Shown: positions 15,833-23,046 of the stretch, piece by piece
How the letters are laid out: each line of letters starts with the position of its first letter
How positions within the stretch are numbered: the first letter of the stretch is position 1
Assembly (NCBI RefSeq): GCF_001678675.1
Contig: NZ_LZRN01000013.1
Span: forward strand, 1 to 64,000
Direction of reading: 5' to 3'
Source: Gelidibacter algens
Lineage (GTDB): Bacteria > Bacteroidota > Bacteroidia > Flavobacteriales > Flavobacteriaceae
Length of the DNA: 64,000 nt
Notes under the pieces: model-generated
Seen by the model: only the letters and a program-made list of their open reading frames with translations
What the model was told of the DNA's origin: nothing
Database searches by the model: none
Made by a program: the position numbers and the translations under genes

Positions 15833-18235
15833 TTAGGATTTAGAAGTGAATTCCTTTATAGCCAATTCCATATTATTGGTCTTTTCATAAATGGCCATTA
15901 TGGCCGCGTTTTCCTGTCCGTCGGTTAGATAGGCGGCATAAACCTCCTTAGGAACTTCGAGCCTGAAAATGTTGCTTTCCTTTCCAATCTTGATGAACAT
16001 CTCGGTATACTTCCTTGGGCCGGAAAGATTGTTCTTGATGGATTTTAATTGGTTCAGATCATGGCTGGATAGGTTGAGCCTTTTAACAAGTTCAGCATAG
16101 CCCTTTTCATTGTTCAGACTATAAATGACCTGTGTGTTTTCAAGAATGCTCGCAGAGGTAGAATTATTTGGAAGCTGATTTATGGATTGGAGAATAATAC
16201 CAATGGCACCGTTTTGTTTACGTATGGCTTGATAATAGAACTCTACACTTTCCAGAACATTTTCGAACTTTAATTGTTTGGCAAACTCATCAAATAGGAT
16301 GATACCTTTTTCAGCACGATTTTTCCATATCGTTCGTTGGATCGCTGATTTGATCAGCTTCAACATTACGGAAAGAATTTCCTTATTATCCTTGACTTCA
16401 TCGAGTTCAAAAACAATTAAACGTTTATCCTCGATTTTATAGGTTTGGTCTTCGCTGACTTCAAAAAGAAAACTATATAGACCATCGCCAACGTATTCAG
16501 ACATGACGTGCAAAAAGCTTGTGACGTTGAAATAGTCAGGATGGATTTTAAGGGTGTCCAAAATATCTTCTTGATTCCTTTCTATAAAATTGTAGAAACC
16601 CTCCAAAGAATGGTTTTCCGGAGTTGTATCATAATAATGGCGCAAGATCTTTTTGACTGAAACCGATTGTGCCTTTGTCACTTTTAGGTCCGATGTCAAC
16701 AATTCAAAAAGAAACACTGATAAATCCTCAAGACGATCCGGTGTCAAATCATTTGCAGCGCTGATATAAAATGGATTTATGCCCAAATTTTTTCCACTCT
16801 CATAACGCAGTACGGTATACTGTTCAGGATAGAGTTTCGCGAATTTGGTGTAGGAGCCACCGAGGTCAATGATGACCAAACGAACGCCACTTTCAAAATA
16901 TTGACGTAGAATATTATTGGCCAGAAATGATTTGCCCTCGCCTGTTGGAGCGAAGATGGCAAAGTTTCGTGCTTTGATGCGTTTCTTGTCATCGTCCCAA
17001 ACATCTTTTAAAACAGGAATATTATATTCACGGTCGTTAAAGATGATTCCTGTTGTATCCGATTTGTAATTGGTGTTATTGATAAACAGACAGAGTGCGT
17101 GTTTTAAATCGGTTACGTATAGATCGTTGTTCGAGAAATTGGAGGAGAAACAGCAATAACTATTCAGGATATAGTTCTTGCGTTCTTCGCCTCGTGGATA
17201 ATATGGAATGATGTCCAACTCTTTGAACTCTGTTTTAATCTTTGAGGTTATTCTATCCAGATCTTTGGCTTCCTTCGCCCAATACACAATATTGAGATGG
17301 CCACGGATGATCCGCGAGCTATCATCAGCATTGATCTGGTCAAGGATGTGTCGTATTTTTCCAAGAACCACCTTGTTCTGTGAACCAAAATTTGAACTTT
17401 TGTTCAGTTCCTCAATTTTCTTATCGAGCAGCTTGCGCCATTTTTGTTTGTCATCCAAATACAAGATTTGGTTAACGATATGATTCTCATTAAGCGTAAG
17501 CCCTATACCATCAATAAACCCTTGATGAAACACGAAATCGTCAGAAGTGAATCTCTCATTGGTCTTGCTACTCTGTACACTTTCGCCAAAGCACAGTTCG
17601 CTATTGATGGCCAGGGCATCAAAATGGTTTTCGCCAATAGTGACGCTTTTCTTATCCAGTAATATGTCGGTATCGAAACCTTCATTGAAGCCATTGAAAT
17701 AGCCACTTGTTAGCTGTAAAATCTCTTCCGGTATAAGAGGAAGGAACGTCATTTTTCGGCTATTGTTTATAAAGGAAACGGAGTCGCTTACAGAGTTGGC
17801 AAAACTTTTTATGTTGTCATCCAATTCCTTTACAATTCCCTTCGATATTTTTCGGAAGGGATTGACATATTTTGGATTATTGAGGGTTTTGTTTTTGTTC
17901 AGTATAAAGAATAGATAACATCTGTGTTCAATATGGCCACGACCTTTGAAATGGTCGTGTGTGGCTTTTTCCAAAAACGTTGTATTCGGAAGTTTTTCTG
18001 ATGAATAAGATTTCTTGAGGTAGACATCCTGTTTGTGAACCACCGTGCCAACTGGTAATGATTTTAGAGCCTGGAACCAAGCCCCGTGTATATCCTCAAA
18101 GTCCTTTTCAGAAAGTGAATAGATTTCTGGTAGATCTCCCTCATAACATAGGACTACGTTACCATTGTTGGCAAAAACGGTATTGTCCTGAATATCTGCA
18201 ATAGGTTGATATGCCGAAAGGTTAATCTTTTCCAT
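15833..18235 (-). CDS. traG: TraG-family conjugation ATPase, VirB4-like
   Basis: This 800-residue protein is the main secretion ATPase. The N-terminal third is the VirB4 domain (ADIQDNTVFANNGNVVLCYEG, then TFLPLIPEEILQLTSGYFNGF about 163-183). The Walker A motif is APTGEGKS (429-436), the following strand VRLVIIDLGGSYTKFAKLYPEQY is typical, and the Walker B motif is GIILFDEFAK in the last quarter. It ends with the Q-rich IILQSINQLPNN segment and a sensor region. Length and domain order are as expected for Bacteroidota TraG. Its start overlaps the traF stop by 14 bp, indicating coupled translation. Confidence 0.92.
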   Translation of the reverse strand: MEKINLSAYQPIADIQDNTVFANNGNVVLCYEGDLPEIYSLSEKDFEDIHGAWFQALKSLPVGTVVHKQDVYLKKSYSSEKLPNTTFLEKATHDHFKGRGHIEHRCYLFFILNKNKTLNNPKYVNPFRKISKGIVKELDDNIKSFANSVSDSVSFINNSRKMTFLPLIPEEILQLTSGYFNGFNEGFDTDILLDKKSVTIGENHFDALAINSELCFGESVQSSKTNERFTSDDFVFHQGFIDGIGLTLNENHIVNQILYLDDKQKWRKLLDKKIEELNKSSNFGSQNKVVLGKIRHILDQINADDSSRIIRGHLNIVYWAKEAKDLDRITSKIKTEFKELDIIPYYPRGEERKNYILNSYCCFSSNFSNNDLYVTDLKHALCLFINNTNYKSDTTGIIFNDREYNIPVLKDVWDDDKKRIKARNFAIFAPTGEGKSFLANNILRQYFESGVRLVIIDLGGSYTKFAKLYPEQYTVLRYESGKNLGINPFYISAANDLTPDRLEDLSVFLFELLTSDLKVTKAQSVSVKKILRHYYDTTPENHSLEGFYNFIERNQEDILDTLKIHPDYFNVTSFLHVMSEYVGDGLYSFLFEVSEDQTYKIEDKRLIVFELDEVKDNKEILSVMLKLIKSAIQRTIWKNRAEKGIILFDEFAKQLKFENVLESVEFYYQAIRKQNGAIGIILQSINQLPNNSTSASILENTQVIYSLNNEKGYAELVKRLNLSSHDLNQLKSIKNNLSGPRKYTEMFIKIGKESNIFRLEVPKEVYAAYLTDGQENAAIMAIYEKTNNMELAIKEFTSKS

Positions 18236-18506
18236 AATCGAAGCCTGAATTTCTTTTGTTACTGATGATGCTAGGGAAGGACTTGGCTATCTGAAATAGT
18301 TGTGGATTGTTCGTAATCCGAATCAAGCCAATGTAAAGGGCTGCATTAAAAATTAAGATGCTTATAATCAGCGCGAAGCTAAATGAGAAGATGATGACCA
18401 ATAACGAACCAAGTATGGCAACCATCATTAGCGCAAACAGGGATATGGGCAGTCCAAAAATAACTGCCCGTTTTCTGATGTTTTTATAGACCTCGAATTT
18501 TTTCAT
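18222..18506 (-). CDS. traF: TraF (DUF4133), VirB3-like inner-membrane protein
   Basis: The 94-residue protein begins with a basic MKKFEVYKNIRKRAVIFGLPISL and has two adjacent membrane segments (about residues 16-38 and 40-62), then a soluble tail QLFQIAKSFPSIISNKRNSGFDYGKD. This is the DUF4133/TraF pattern, equivalent to VirB3, which associates with the VirB4 ATPase. It lies between traE and traG, the usual order, and overlaps traG by 14 bp. Confidence 0.85.
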   Translation of the reverse strand: MKKFEVYKNIRKRAVIFGLPISLFALMMVAILGSLLVIIFSFSFALIISILIFNAALYIGLIRITNNPQLFQIAKSFPSIISNKRNSGFDYGKD

Positions 18507-18537
18507 ACAGCTTGGTATTTAAATCCCTCTTAGAGAG

Positions 18538-18825
18538 TTAGACCACGATTCCGATGAGATAAGTGAAGATTCCCACGACTGCACCCGCAATCAAAACGAA
18601 TATGAGAACCCTTGTGATCCCTTTTTTCATATCTGCGTTTTCTCCAAAGAAGTGTCCTGCATTAAACAGAAAACCTACAAGGAAAATAACACCAAGGATG
18701 ATTGGGAAAATAGTTCTGATAGTATCAGAAACGTCACTAACGGAATCTTCGATGCCACCGATTTGAGCAAAAAGCGAAGTGGATAACAGTGACACAAATG
18801 TTGCTAAATAAAGTGATTTTTTCAT
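18538..18825 (-). CDS. traE: TraE (DUF4134), VirB2-like pilin
   Basis: The protein starts MKKSLYLATFVSLLSTSLFAQ, a cleavable signal, followed by IGGIEDSVSDVSDTIRTIFPIILGVIFLVGFLFNAGHFFGENADMKKGITRVLIFVLIAGAVVGIFTYLIGIVV: two membrane helices with a short polar loop, as in VirB2-type pilins and the DUF4134 family. It is the first gene of the transfer operon, traE to traN, which runs leftwards to 11.58 kb. An ATG nine codons upstream (18852) is also in frame, but the signal peptide argues for 18825. Confidence 0.86.
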   Translation of the reverse strand: MKKSLYLATFVSLLSTSLFAQIGGIEDSVSDVSDTIRTIFPIILGVIFLVGFLFNAGHFFGENADMKKGITRVLIFVLIAGAVVGIFTYLIGIVV

Positions 18826-18961
18826 AACGGAAAGTTTAGATTTTTGATTCATTTTCGTTATTGGAAATTTACATATATTTGTTTATAAAACATTGAAAAT
18901 CAAATATTTGTGAAAAAAATAATGTTTGATTTTGTTTGAATTAATTTGTTATTATTTGACA

Positions 18962-18982
18962 TCAAAATCTATGAGATTTTGA
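18962..18982. promoter_or_regulatory. Perfect dyad between divergent traE and amidase genes
   Basis: TCAAAATCT (18962-18970) and AGATTTTGA (18974-18982) form a 9-bp inverted repeat with a 3-bp centre in the AT-rich divergent promoter region. It could be an operator controlling the transfer operon, the amidase, or both. The binding protein is unknown. Confidence 0.4.
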
Positions 18983-19013
18983 AGTAGAGTTGTCGATAAC
19001 TTGAAAATTGGAA

Positions 19014-19655
19014 ATGGAAAAAGCACTCAAAAACGTCAGTTTTGTCTTTTTGCTTCTAAAAATGTGTTTCATTTTTGGACAAGAAACGACAACCCAAAAA
19101 CGAATTGTAATTGATGTTGGACACGGTGGAAAAGATTCTGGTGCGATCGGAATAAATGACATTAAAGAAAAAGATGTTGTACTAGATATCGCTCTTGAAA
19201 TTTTGAAGCTAAACGAAAATTCAGAAATGCCACTTGATATCTATTTGACAAGATATAGCGATACATTTATTTCCTTACCACACAGAACGCAGCTGGCCAA
19301 AGCTTTGAAAACGGATGTCTTTATTTCCTTGCACTGTAATCATTCAAACAATCCAAACGCAAGAGGGATTGAGGTTTATGTAGCCAACAGGACTTCACAG
19401 AATTCCGATCATTCCACCTGGTTGGCCTATCAATTTCAAGCGCAATTCAAAAAGCAATTGGGTTTTGATAGTAGGGGAGTAAAGTTCTCAAATTTTCAGG
19501 TGTTGCGAGAAACAATTGAAAGCAATTCTTCGATTCTATTGGAATTGGGGTTTTTGAGTAATTGGGATGAGAGTGGCTATTTTTCAAACCTTCAAAATAT
19601 CCAGTTAACTGCGAGAACCATTTTAAAAACTATAAAAAAAACAGTAAGGCCATGA
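19014..19655 (+). CDS. N-acetylmuramoyl-L-alanine amidase (Amidase_3)
   Basis: Zinc-dependent amidases of this type cut the bond between N-acetylmuramic acid and L-alanine in peptidoglycan. After a signal peptide (SFVFLLLKMCFIFGQ) the 213-residue protein has the metal ligands in VIDVGHGGKDSGAIG (first His), KEKD (Glu), and VFISLHCNH (second His), plus the catalytic Glu in SILLELGFLSN. It is transcribed away from traE, with which it shares a 180-bp control region, so it is probably the wall-opening enzyme of the conjugation machine, in place of a VirB1-type lytic transglycosylase. I prefer ATG 19014 over the TTG at 19008. Confidence 0.88.
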   Translation: MEKALKNVSFVFLLLKMCFIFGQETTTQKRIVIDVGHGGKDSGAIGINDIKEKDVVLDIALEILKLNENSEMPLDIYLTRYSDTFISLPHRTQLAKALKTDVFISLHCNHSNNPNARGIEVYVANRTSQNSDHSTWLAYQFQAQFKKQLGFDSRGVKFSNFQVLRETIESNSSILLELGFLSNWDESGYFSNLQNIQLTARTILKTIKKTVRP

Positions 19656-19750
19656 AAGAAATATTTATAGAATTAACTAGGAATTTGAAGGAAATCACAG
19701 CGCAATTTTTTTCTGAGGTCATTGAATTGTTCAGATCTTTCCGACATTGA
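19652..19750 (+). CDS. Possible 32-residue amphipathic peptide overlapping the amidase stop
   Basis: An ATG at 19652 overlaps the amidase TGA in the sequence ATGA, a usual sign of translational coupling. The frame gives 32 residues beginning MKEIFIELTRNLKEITAQFF, continuing SEVIELFRSFRH, then TGA at 19748-19750, 1 bp before the stop of the convergent ATPase gene. The predicted peptide is one amphipathic helix. It is too short for a family assignment and could be a chance frame, but the coupled start is notable. Confidence 0.3.
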   Translation: MKEIFIELTRNLKEITAQFFSEVIELFRSFRH

Positions 19751-19751
19751 A

Positions 19752-20414
19752 TTATTTTCTCTTGTCTCCAGCAGACTCATCAAAATCAATGATATTAAAT
19801 AATTTTCGCATTCGGCTGCGAACACGATGGCCATAGTGTTCTTCCAATTCGTCAGCATCAAGATTTGTAGTCGCATGGGTCTTAATCCGTTGTTTTGACT
19901 GGATGAAAAGCTCATATCGGGAGAGCAGAACTTCGCCCATCACATTGAGGTCCTTGCCATAGAATCTTCCCATAGGCTCAATGCCAAGATCATCAAAGCA
20001 AAATGATTTTGTATTTCCGTAATCCTCGACCGTTTTAAAACCAAGATGGTTAAAGCTGAAGATTACATTTCTGCAGGGAATGATGTCGTAGGGCCGATTG
20101 GTTGGGATAATGTGTCGCAACAATGTCATCAATGTCGTTTTGCCGCAGCCTACAGGACCGGAAAGAAGAATTCCCTTCCTTGGATCAATATCATATTTTT
20201 GACAATTTTTCTGGTCTTTGATAAAATAATAGCAAAGTTTATGGATGATATCTTTGTCTTCATCGTAGATTCTGAATTGGTCGCCAAAGAGAAGCTTGCC
20301 CTTGGCATTTAAATAAATCGAAATTTTGTCAAAGTCATAGAGAACTCTGTTGCCATCAAAGTCGCCAAGCGAATATTCAATGTCATCTTCGATAATTTTA
20401 GAGGGGTTTTCCAT
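19752..20414 (-). CDS. DnaC/IstB-like AAA+ ATPase, probable helicase loader
   Basis: From ATG 20414 the protein has 220 residues, starting MENPSKIIEDDIEYSLG. Walker A is GPVGCGKTTLM, Walker B is KSFCFDDLG, and TTNLDADELEEHYGHRVRSRMRKLFNII is the sensor/arginine-finger region of DnaC-like proteins. DnaC-type ATPases load the replicative helicase at an origin. The frame is open back to 20615, but that part overlaps the C-terminal coding region of the upstream initiator-like gene in another frame, so 20414 is the better start; the two genes then overlap by 17 bp. With the upstream gene it forms an initiator plus loader pair, like lambda O and P. Confidence 0.78.
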   Translation of the reverse strand: MENPSKIIEDDIEYSLGDFDGNRVLYDFDKISIYLNAKGKLLFGDQFRIYDEDKDIIHKLCYYFIKDQKNCQKYDIDPRKGILLSGPVGCGKTTLMTLLRHIIPTNRPYDIIPCRNVIFSFNHLGFKTVEDYGNTKSFCFDDLGIEPMGRFYGKDLNVMGEVLLSRYELFIQSKQRIKTHATTNLDADELEEHYGHRVRSRMRKLFNIIDFDESAGDKRK

Positions 20415-21224
20415 AATTTTTAGATTTAGTGGTACGCAAGTTGTCCTTGATTTGGGACAGTTGATTTTTGTTTGGATTGTTTGCTTCGGAATATAGTGCT
20501 GATCTATCCATCCAGTTTGCAGCCATGGCACGCCAATCGCGAATGGCTTTTCCGTCGCTAGTTTTCCAATGTCTGGACTCATAATACTCGAAGAATTTTT
20601 TTCCTTCATCAGCATTAAAACTTTTTTCTAAAAAAAATTAATAACCACCTGCCAGCCCTTTGGTTGTTTTATAATGTTTACTTGTTTGGTATTGTTTATA
20701 TTAGATCCCATTTTAAGTCCTGTGGTGGGACTGTAGTGTCCCATTGTTGGTCCATTCGTGGGACTGTAGTGTCCCAAGGAGGTATCGCTTTTGGGACTGT
20801 ATGTTTCCATTGTGGGACTGTATCTTTCCATTTTGGGACTGTAGTGTCCCATAGAAGGTTCAATTTTGGGATTGTACTGTTCCGCAACCTGTTCCAATAT
20901 GGGACTGTATTGTTCCACAGCAGTTTCTTCGTCCGTCCCGAAAATAAACATCTTAATTTTGCTTCCCTTGTAAGGGCTTTTTGAAGGGACATAGGACAAA
21001 TATTCCCAGCAGTCCAGATCTTTCATGCACCTGTGGTAAGTTGATTTTGAGCCAATTTTAGAGGCTGTCATCAACTCCTTTCGACTCACTGTGAACTCAT
21101 CCGTAAACCGGCTGCTGTTCCAATCCAGAAAAAGGGCCATATACAGACTGATGTGGTTGGGGTTTAAGCGGGCATCACAAAAGAACTTTTCAAATGCAGC
21201 ATTGAGTAGCTTGATGTAGTTCAT
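20398..21224 (-). CDS. Replication-initiator-like protein with intragenic iterons; C-terminus needs a frame change
   Basis: The N-terminal 95 residues form a winged helix: NPNHISLYMALFLDWNSSRFTDEFTVSRKELMTASKIGSKSTYHRCMKDL, then SYVPSKSPYKGSKIKMFIF, as in replisome-organiser proteins. The middle (about residues 100-172) is a low-complexity series of HYSP, RYSP, TYSP and QYSP repeats encoded by the iterons listed separately. The direct frame ends at TAG 20628 after KQPKGWQVVINFF. A one-base shift at the T8 run (20630-20637) opens LEKSFNADEGKKFFEYYESRHWKTSDGKAIRDWRAMAANWMDRS up to TAA 20398, the helical C-terminus expected in this family. The full product would be about 275 residues. Either the base count is wrong, the gene is damaged, or slippage is used. 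It directly precedes the DnaC-like gene. Confidence 0.7.
20726..20917 (-). repeat. Seven 18-bp iterons inside the initiator-like gene (candidate origin)
   Basis: Copies of TGGGACTGTAGTGTCCCA start at 20726, 20759, 20792, 20813, 20834, 20867 and 20900; the spacings are 33, 33, 21, 21, 33 and 33 bp. Three copies (first, second, fifth) are perfect dyads with TGGGAC / GTCCCA arms; in the others the left half TGGGAYTGTA is kept and the right half varies. All are in the coding frame and translate as xYSP or xYNP. An AT-rich stretch (about 20664-20700) lies beside them. The arrangement is that of replication iterons within an initiator gene. Confidence 0.75.
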
Positions 21225-21227
21225 GGC

Positions 21228-21512
21228 CTAAGATTTTAGAGTGTGCTGAACACGGTTATTGGTCAAGATCTCTTGGATTTCCTCGGCGTCGTAGTAAATG
21301 ATTCCGCCAACCTTGGTATAGGGTAGGATGCCATTGATGCGAAGATTTTGCAATGTGCCTGGACTTACTTGGAGCAGGTCCATTACCTCGGTGGATTTGA
21401 GGTATCTTTTCAAGTTCCCCTTAGATTGTTTGGTTAAGAGGTTTTTGATGTCTTCGAGCAGTTCCATTTTGAAATCTCGAAGATCGTCGGTGGTAATAAT
21501 ACTTGTCGGCAT
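21228..21512 (-). CDS. MerR/excisionase-like helix-turn-helix protein
   Basis: From ATG 21512 the 94-residue protein reads MPTSIITTDDLRDFKMELLEDIKNLL, a helical start, then the DNA-binding domain LKRYLKSTEVMDLLQVSPGTLQNLRINGILPYTKVGGIIYYDAEEIQEIL (HTH_17 type). Such proteins on Bacteroidota elements lie next to replication or excision genes and act as Xis-like recombination directionality factors or regulators. An upstream ATG at 21560 is also in frame, but the family normally starts near the IITTDDL segment. The gene is 3 bp upstream of the initiator-like gene, and a pair of GACCGTAGTACGG-type dyads lies upstream, possibly its own targets. Confidence 0.78.
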   Translation of the reverse strand: MPTSIITTDDLRDFKMELLEDIKNLLTKQSKGNLKRYLKSTEVMDLLQVSPGTLQNLRINGILPYTKVGGIIYYDAEEIQEILTNNRVQHTLKS

Positions 21513-21635
21513 AATAACATGGTTTTTGTAGAAAGGGACTATCGCATTGATGTCAATCATTTTGATAGCCCCTGACTTGATTTGACTTTCGTTCTACAAA
21601 TTTGAAAGGTATTATTGGATTTTATTCCCCATCTC

Positions 21636-21788
21636 GACCGTAGTACGGTTAAAATTTAACATTTTGAAATTTGATGTGTTTTGTGTCACATTGATGTCTG
21701 TTTTTTCAGATTATGACATCAAATGAATAGAAATAAAATGGAAATTAGCGTAAAAAGATGATGACCGTAGGTTAACCGTACTACGGTC
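21636..21788. promoter_or_regulatory. 17-bp perfect inverted repeat of dyad sites upstream of the HTH gene
   Basis: GACCGTAGTACGGTTAA at 21636-21652 is repeated in inverse orientation as TTAACCGTACTACGGTC at 21772-21788, about 120 bp away. Each copy is itself a dyad (ACCGTA-G-TACGGT), and a further half-site GACCGTAGGTTAA abuts the second copy (about 21762-21775). No gene lies in 21561-21821. These look like protein-binding sites, perhaps for the HTH protein that starts at 21512, or recombination accessory sites. Confidence 0.6.
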
Positions 21789-21821
21789 TTTTTAAGATTA
21801 TAAAATATTGATGAAATAGAA

Positions 21822-22657
21822 TTATTCCTCGCTTTTAATTATTTCGGATAACAAGCTTTTAGTAAGCTCATCTAGAAATAAAGTTCTACTATTCTTTCGA
21901 TTTTTAATGTCCTGATAAGTTTTGTAGATATCTTTGGGTGTGAAGTCAAAAACTTCTTGCATAATTTTGGAAATTCTACTAATACTTAAGCTTTTTTGTT
22001 TTGCAAGTCCTGCGGAATGAAACGCATAAGCAAGCTCAACCCAGTCTGTGTTTGTAAATGGCCAATTCAACTTTTCGGGATTGTCAATTGATGTTTCAGT
22101 GGCGACCACACGGAATTCTAAATCATGTAGGCGTTGTTCGAGATATAATACTAATTCACTATAGGCTTTAAATTTGCCTAAAAGAATATCCCTAGGTGTA
22201 GAGAAATCAGGGTCTTGAAAATAAAATTTAGAAGTAGCTATTCGGTAAGAATCCATAAATTCCCGAGTGTAGTATTCCTTATCAAAATGGGTGTGTTCTG
22301 AATCAGTGTAATGAGTAAAGTCCAAATTATAAATAAAAAAACGGTTAACTTTTTGTATTTTTTTCTGATAAATTTACGCTGACAGTCTTTGTCAGCTTTT
22401 GGGAATTGAATCTCAAAGGAACGTATTTCAGAAAAATAAATAAGATGCCTTAATGGAATTTGTTTTAGCTTTTTGAAAAAGTAAATTTCATCAGAGTCGC
22501 ATTCGAAGCCATTGGTCACAATTTCTTTTTTTAATTCTCCTAAAAGATTTGTACATACAGCGATTGAACGGTTTGATCGTTGCACCATTGACTTTGAAGT
22601 TTCTTTAATTTCTGATAGCTGCTGTTCTAAATTTTGTGTTAGTAAATGTAATTTCAT
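21822..22657 (-). CDS. rteC: RteC-like regulator, frameshifted
   Basis: RteC controls excision genes of Bacteroides conjugative transposons. Two frames together make one protein. The first (from ATG 22657) begins MKLHLLTQNLEQQLSEIKET and runs to QRKFIRKK; after the A7 run (T7 at 22358-22364 on the plus strand) it goes out of frame. With one more base the text continues IQKVNRFFIYNLDFTHYTDSEHTHFDKEYYTREF, matching the RteC segment in which NRFFxYNLDF is followed by the T-x-x-D-x-x-Y-F region, and then through TDWVELAYAFHSAGL to LSISRISKIMQEVFDF, ending at 21822. Total about 277 residues. It is either inactivated, corrected by slippage, or a sequencing error. Neighbours are the integrase and the HTH protein. 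Confidence 0.72.
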
Positions 22658-22709
22658 ATTAGATCCCTTTACAGTGTTAGCAACTGTATTGATAGAGTTT
22701 ATGTGACGT

Positions 22710-22728
22710 ATTACATAGACTATGTAAT
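22710..22728 (-). promoter_or_regulatory. Dyad upstream of rteC
   Basis: ATTACATAG (22710-22718) and CTATGTAAT (22720-22728) form a perfect 9-bp inverted repeat around a single A, 53 bp upstream of the rteC start. It is a likely operator; the regulator is unknown. Confidence 0.45.
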
Positions 22729-23046
22729 GGACAATCTATGAACAGTTAGTTTTATGAAATAACAAAAAGCATGCCTCATTTTAATAACACATTGATTTTT
22801 AAGTATTTGAGGGGGTTAAAAATATGTTTTGATGTTGATATTTTGAACCTTATTTTTTGCGCCTCTAGAGGTTTGTAATGTTTATATACAAGTATCGAGT
22901 TAGATAGGTTTTGGATTTCTTAAAGCCGAAAGACTAAAGAAAAAAAATTCATATGGAATGGGTATGAAATAAGATCAAGTAAGAATTTTTCCTTAAGCAT
23001 GATAGAAGTAACCGTTTTCTAATATGGCAATTTTTGACTCAAAAGT
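22729..23046. other. Intergenic stretch between rteC and the integrase without a gene
   Basis: This AT-rich stretch lies upstream of rteC and downstream of the integrase stop. I see no open frame of coding character and no RNA gene. It may carry the rteC promoter and the end of the integrase transcript. Confidence 0.4.

Noticed and set aside
20726-20917. CRISPR-like array of regularly spaced repeats
   Set aside because: Intervals between the 18-bp units are only 3 or 15 bp, the units vary, and the DNA is coding with a kept frame; no cas genes are near.
20696-20992. 98-codon minus-strand frame with WDTTVP repeats
   Set aside because: It is the other-frame reading of the same iterons within the initiator-like gene, which has the winged helix in its own frame.
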